From Phycisphaerales bacterium UBA7812 (GTDB taxonomy: Bacteria > Planctomycetota > Phycisphaerae > Phycisphaerales > UBA1924), in contig DLBY01000061.1 in assembly GCA_002480345.1 (NCBI GenBank), forward strand, positions 1-27,756: a stretch of DNA of 27,756 bases, read 5' to 3'. Below the pieces are notes generated by a model, which saw nothing but the letters and a program-made list of their open reading frames with translations, was not told where the DNA came from and made no database searches. The translations under genes were made by a program, and so were the position numbers. Positions 24,091 through 27,756 of the stretch are shown in pieces; within the stretch, counting starts at the first letter, position 1; every line of letters starts with the position of its first letter.

Positions 24091-24908
24091 GACGATTCCC
24101 CGTCTGCCGCGGGCGCGGCCACGCCGAAGAAGCGGAGGGCGTTTTCATTGATCGCCTTGTGAAACTCGCTCCACGGTTCGCCCCGGCGTTCGGCGAGGAA
24201 TCGCGCCGTGTGCGCGGCGAACGCCGGCTCGCAGGGCCTCGTCCCGCGGACCGGCACCGGGCTGAGGTAGGGCGCGTCGGTCTCGACCATAATGCGATCG
24301 AGGGGGACGAGCCGTGCGCTCTCGAGGACTTCTGGCGCGTTCTTGTAGGTCGCGACCCCAGTGAACGAAATCATGGCGCCGAAATCGAGCACCATCCGGG
24401 CGTGGTCCGGGGTTTCCGTGAAGCAATGGAAAACGAAGCGGTCCCCGGGGAGCGTGCTCGCTCTCAAGATCGGAAGCAGATCCTCCACCGCCTTGCGGCA
24501 GTGGACCACGATGGGTTTGTCGAGCCCCGTTGCGCGGCATGATTCGATGCGGGCCAATTGGTCGGCCAGCACGCTCTGCTGGAGCGATCGGGCGGGGTCG
24601 TCGTAGTGATTGTCGAGCCCGAGTTCCCCCCAGGCGACGCACTTCTTGTCGCGTGCGCACCGTTCGATGCGATCCCAGTCGTGCGCGCCGGATCCCTTGC
24701 CCGAAGCGTCCGCGTAGAGCGGGTGCACGCCCGACGAGCACCAGAGGTCATCCCGCGACTGCGCAATCGCGAGCGCGTCCTCGCAGTCTTCCGATGAGGT
24801 CGAGATCGTGATCGCGCCGGTCACGCCCGCGGCGTGCGCCCGCGTCATGATCTCGTCGGTACGCCCGGCGAAGTCGGGGAAAGTCAGATGGCAGTGGGTA
24901 TCGATCAC
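24087..24908 (-). CDS. TatD family metal-dependent hydrolase (DNase-like)
   Basis: 273 residues, TIM-barrel amidohydrolase fold. The metal ligands are all visible: DTHCHL (His5, His7), Glu95 in GELGLD, His136 (VVHCRK), His161 (FHCFTE) and Asp211 (VETDAPYL). Characterised members are 3'-5' exonucleases or deoxyribonucleases in repair and DNA turnover, although tatD was first found beside tat genes. No tat genes are present here. The start is a GTG at 24908 with an AGGA-type site nearby. The 3' end is translationally coupled to lgt, and the 5' end is divergent from the transglutaminase-like gene. Confidence 0.93.
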   Translation of the reverse strand: MIDTHCHLTFPDFAGRTDEIMTRAHAAGVTGAITISTSSEDCEDALAIAQSRDDLWCSSGVHPLYADASGKGSGAHDWDRIERCARDKKCVAWGELGLDNHYDDPARSLQQSVLADQLARIESCRATGLDKPIVVHCRKAVEDLLPILRASTLPGDRFVFHCFTETPDHARMVLDFGAMISFTGVATYKNAPEVLESARLVPLDRIMVETDAPYLSPVPVRGTRPCEPAFAAHTARFLAERRGEPWSEFHKAINENALRFFGVAAPAADGESS

Positions 24909-24975
24909 GCGCCGATCCTACCGCCCGCGTCTCCGCAAAGCCCCCGCGTGCCCCGCGCCCCGGTAGACTTTGCCC

Positions 24976-26442
24976 ATGCGCCGAATCCTCGTCCTGCTCA
25001 GTTTGCTGCTCCTCGCCCGCTCGGGACACGCCTCGGATGAACGCTGGTATGTCCTGATGATGCAGGGCCAGCGGGCGGGCTGGATGGTCGAGCGCGAGCG
25101 CACCGCGGACGGGTCGATCGAATCCACGACCGAATCGAGCCTGACGATCAGGCGGGGCGAGACGAGCCTGACGATCAGCATGGCCTCTCGCTTCATCGAG
25201 ACCGAGGACGGGCGACCGATCGAGATGTCCTCCACCACCAATCTGGGCGGCGGAGAGACGGTCGACCGGTACATCTTCGATCCCGACGGCGTGCGGTGGT
25301 CCAGCACCTCGAACGGGACGACGACAGAGCGCGTCCTGCCCCTCCCCGAGGGCCGATGGCTCCCCCCGGCCGCCGCAGCGCGATATACCGCCAAACGCCT
25401 CGGTGCGCGGGCCGAGGAAATCACTGTCCGGACAATCGACCCCCTGAACGGGCTGGAGCCGGTCGTGACGACGCGTTCGGCGTTCGAACCCGCGACCATC
25501 GAGGTGCTCGGGCGCACGGTCTCGGCCCTGCGGTGCTCGGCACGGTCGGACCTTTACCCCGATTCGATCGGGACCGAGTACATCGACGAGCAGGGCAACC
25601 TGCTGCGCAGCGAGTTCAATCTCGGCGCCATGCGCGTGTCGGTCGTCGCGGCGGATGAGCAACTCGCGAAAACGAGGCTCGATCCTCCCGAGTTGATGCG
25701 CAGCCTCTTCGTCACGCCGGATCGTCCGATTGAACGCCCCTACGAGCGTCGCGGCGCGACCTTCGTCGTGCGTGCGATCGAGGGCAATCTGCCCGAGATT
25801 CCTGAGACCGGAGGTCAGCGCGTCGGTCAGATCGACGCTCAATCCGTACGCCTGACCCGGTCAATCGGCGAGAGCTCACCGCCCAACGCGACGGAGGATC
25901 GCGCCCGGCTCACCGCGCCCTCCGCGATGATCACCTGCGACGATCCCCGGGTGATCGAGCTCGCGAACGCGGCCCTGACAGGAGCGCCCCGGGACCCGGC
26001 GGCGAGAGCGGAACGGGCCCGCCGATTCGTGCATCGGCATATCCGCACCAAGGACCTATCGGTCGGGTTCGCGTCCGCCGCGGAGACGGCTCGCACCCGC
26101 GAAGGCGATTGCACTGAGCACGCGGTGCTGCTCGCCGCGTTGCTCAGGTGCGACGGCATCCCTGCTCGCGTGATCAGCGGGCTGATCTACGCGGACCGGT
26201 TCGCGGGCGGGCGTGATATTTTCGGCTACCACATGTGGACGCAGGCCCTGCTGCCGGTCGGCCCGAAGGGCGAGGCGCGATGGGTCGATCTCGACGCGAC
26301 GCTCCCCGACTCCATCCCGATCACCGCGACACACATCGCGCTCGGGGTGCACGATCTCGCGGGGGATAGCCGAGCGAACGCGCTCGTCGAGCTTGCGCCG
26401 CTCATGGGGCGCCTCGCGATCCGGGTGGAATCCGTGGAGTGA
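24976..26442 (+). CDS. Secreted transglutaminase-like (papain-fold) protein
   Basis: 488 residues with a signal peptide (MRRILVLLSLLLLARSGHA). Residues about 25-300 form a beta-rich domain of unknown role that resembles a curved-sheet lipoprotein-type domain. The C-terminal third is a transglutaminase core: catalytic Cys379 in REGDCTEHAVLLAALLR, His419 in YHMWTQAL and Asp438 in WVDLDATL. In bacteria such domains are mostly cysteine proteases or peptide-processing enzymes acting outside the cytoplasm. The start is the ATG at 24976; a TTG at 24970 is less likely. The NnrD gene follows after 31 bases, so the two may share a transcript although their functions look unrelated. Confidence 0.88.
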   Translation: MRRILVLLSLLLLARSGHASDERWYVLMMQGQRAGWMVERERTADGSIESTTESSLTIRRGETSLTISMASRFIETEDGRPIEMSSTTNLGGGETVDRYIFDPDGVRWSSTSNGTTTERVLPLPEGRWLPPAAAARYTAKRLGARAEEITVRTIDPLNGLEPVVTTRSAFEPATIEVLGRTVSALRCSARSDLYPDSIGTEYIDEQGNLLRSEFNLGAMRVSVVAADEQLAKTRLDPPELMRSLFVTPDRPIERPYERRGATFVVRAIEGNLPEIPETGGQRVGQIDAQSVRLTRSIGESSPPNATEDRARLTAPSAMITCDDPRVIELANAALTGAPRDPAARAERARRFVHRHIRTKDLSVGFASAAETARTREGDCTEHAVLLAALLRCDGIPARVISGLIYADRFAGGRDIFGYHMWTQALLPVGPKGEARWVDLDATLPDSIPITATHIALGVHDLAGDSRANALVELAPLMGRLAIRVESVE

Positions 26443-26473
26443 AGCCCGCGGACGGAAACGCAACAATCACGCG

Positions 26474-27427
26474 ATGATCGACGACGCCCCCCTCCCACCG
26501 CTGCCTGCACGAGACCCCGAAGGCCATAAGGGCACCTTCGGCACCGTCTGTGTCGTGGGCGGGTGTGCGCTCTGGGAAAGCCGGATGTTCGGTGCCCCGG
26601 CGCTCGCCGCGCGGGCGGCGCTCCGCGCGGGGACCGGTCTCGCGAAACTTACGGTACCGAGCCCCGTTCTGGATTCGGCCGTCGCTCTGACGCCATCGGC
26701 GACCGCACGCGGACTCCCGACCGATGGCGACGGACGCCTGATCGCTCACGAAGCCGCGGAGGTCTTCGATACCGCGGCGTCCGATGCGGACGCGATCGTC
26801 ATCGGACCCGGGCTCGGCCCTCCACACGCGGGGGCCGCGGCATTGACGATCCGGTCGCTCGCCCACGCGGAATGCCCCGTCGTCGCGGACGCGGACGCCC
26901 TGAACGCGCTCGCCGAGACGCCCGATTTCTGGCTCGATCTCCGGGCCGCGGCTGTCTTCACGCCCCATCCCGGCGAGTTCAGGCGTCTTGCCGAGCCGCT
27001 CCGCCTGCGTGGAGATACGACCGACCACTCGGAACGCCCGGCCCTTGCCGCGGCGATGGCGCAGCGACTGGGTGTGATCATCGTGCTCAAGGGTGCGCAC
27101 ACCGTCGTCAGCGACGGACTGCGGACATGGGCGTGTGAACGCGGGCACCCCTGCCTGGCGACCGCGGGGACCGGCGATGTCCTTGCTGGATTGATCGGCG
27201 GGTTGGCCGCTCAGTTCGTGGCGCCGGGGCCGCGCGTTGTCGGAGGGGTTGAACTCCCGCGTCCCGCGAAGAAACCGCTCGATCTCTACGACACGGCCCG
27301 CCTCGGCGTGCAGGCGCACGCGATCGCGGGCGAGGCCTGGGCCCGTGATCACGATGCCACGGGGGGGTTGCTGGCGGAGGAACTCGCCGATGCGCTGCCG
27401 GGCGTGCTGGAGAGCCTGCGGTCCTGA
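26474..27427 (+). CDS. nnrD: ADP/ATP-dependent NAD(P)H-hydrate dehydratase, stand-alone
   Basis: 317 residues, ribokinase-like fold. It repairs damaged NADHX and NADPHX in the cytoplasm. Motifs are GTFGTVCVVGG near the N-terminus, IGPGLG (110-115), VVADADALNAL, FTPHPGEF and ATAGTGDVLAGLIGG with the catalytic GTGD at 232-235. The epimerase domain (NnrE), fused to NnrD in many bacteria, is absent here and must be elsewhere if present. A polar segment (about 250-272) before the final helices is longer than usual. The start is the ATG at 26474; no strong ribosome binding site is seen. Confidence 0.92.
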   Translation: MIDDAPLPPLPARDPEGHKGTFGTVCVVGGCALWESRMFGAPALAARAALRAGTGLAKLTVPSPVLDSAVALTPSATARGLPTDGDGRLIAHEAAEVFDTAASDADAIVIGPGLGPPHAGAAALTIRSLAHAECPVVADADALNALAETPDFWLDLRAAAVFTPHPGEFRRLAEPLRLRGDTTDHSERPALAAAMAQRLGVIIVLKGAHTVVSDGLRTWACERGHPCLATAGTGDVLAGLIGGLAAQFVAPGPRVVGGVELPRPAKKPLDLYDTARLGVQAHAIAGEAWARDHDATGGLLAEELADALPGVLESLRS

Positions 27428-27436
27428 CCGGGCCTG

Positions 27437-27756
27437 TCAGATCTCTCCGCGTGCCGCGGCGTCCCGAGCGGCGACGGCGAGCTCGTCGCACCGCTCGTTC
27501 TCGGGGTGCTCGTTGTGCCCCTTGACCCAGTGGAAGCGGATCTCGTGCTTCGCCTTCAGGTCATCGAGCATCTTCCACAGTTCGACATTCTTCACGGGCT
27601 GCTTCGACGCGGTCTTCCAGCCCCGCTTCTTCCAGCCCGCCATCCACTCCTTCAGCCCGTTGAGCACATACTGGCTGTCGGAATACAGATCCACGCTGCT
27701 CGGGCGGTTGAGGGCGGTCAGCCCCTCGATCACCGCCTGCAGTTCCATGCGGTTGT
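27437..27756 (-). CDS. rnhA: Ribonuclease HI, N-terminus cut by window edge
   Basis: About 106 residues of the C-terminal two thirds. The frame is open to the window edge, with NRMEL as the first complete residues, so the ATG at 27748 is internal and not the start. The catalytic Glu (NRMEL), Asp (YSDSQYV), His (HWVKGHNEH) and last Asp (ERCDELA) are present; the first catalytic Asp lies outside. The basic handle region (WMAGWKKRGWKT) is typical of the E. coli-like form. It degrades RNA in RNA-DNA hybrids. It converges on nnrD with a nine-base gap. Confidence 0.95.
   Translation of the reverse strand, partial: NRMELQAVIEGLTALNRPSSVDLYSDSQYVLNGLKEWMAGWKKRGWKTASKQPVKNVELWKMLDDLKAKHEIRFHWVKGHNEHPENERCDELAVAARDAAARGEI

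Noticed and set aside
1..27756. CRISPR arrays, insertion sequences, prophage or integration sites
   Set aside because: No spaced direct repeats, transposase or integrase motifs or terminal inverted repeats were seen; the genes are ordinary and tightly packed.

Overview
The window is high-GC bacterial chromosome with ordinary housekeeping genes packed tightly on both strands. It looks like a member of the Planctomycetota, most likely the Phycisphaerales. The main evidence is a C-terminal tail shared by two secreted metallopeptidases: a degenerate dockerin-like duplicated module that ends in a Gly-Cys pair, which I know mainly from that order. The taxonomic call is inference. I see no mobile elements, CRISPR arrays, rRNA or tRNA genes.

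Layout, left to right. At the left edge is the 5' part of a secreted alpha/beta hydrolase on the minus strand. Then, on the plus strand, come a lone membrane-anchored sugar-type binding protein, a ribosomal protein L31 without zinc ligands, a secreted metzincin with the dockerin-like tail, and full-length cobalamin-dependent methionine synthase (metH). A solitary OppF-type ABC ATPase (minus) is divergent from an asparagine synthetase (asnB, plus). A secreted M64-type peptidase with the same tail follows. It converges on a PhoU-like gene (minus), which is divergent from a NUDIX hydrolase and an M50 site-2-type protease (plus).

From 21711 down to 15581 runs a four-gene minus-strand operon: a lipoprotein alpha/beta hydrolase, a 317-residue protein of unknown function with only two cysteines, an exported DUF255 thioredoxin-like protein fused to a DsbD-alpha-like domain, and a cysteine-desulfurase-like aminotransferase. 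The first three overlap start-on-stop by four bases (GTGA, ATGA). This is the best candidate in the window for an undescribed, thiol-related system.

The right end holds a DUF368 membrane protein (the family linked to undecaprenyl-phosphate translocation), a tatD-lgt pair joined by another GTGA overlap, a secreted transglutaminase-like protein, a stand-alone NAD(P)H-hydrate dehydratase, and RNase HI cut by the window edge. Several genes concern the cell envelope or secretion (Lgt, DUF368, M50 protease, lipoprotein hydrolase, exported thioredoxin protein, dockerin-tailed peptidases). The others are central metabolism: methionine, asparagine, nucleotide and NADHX housekeeping.
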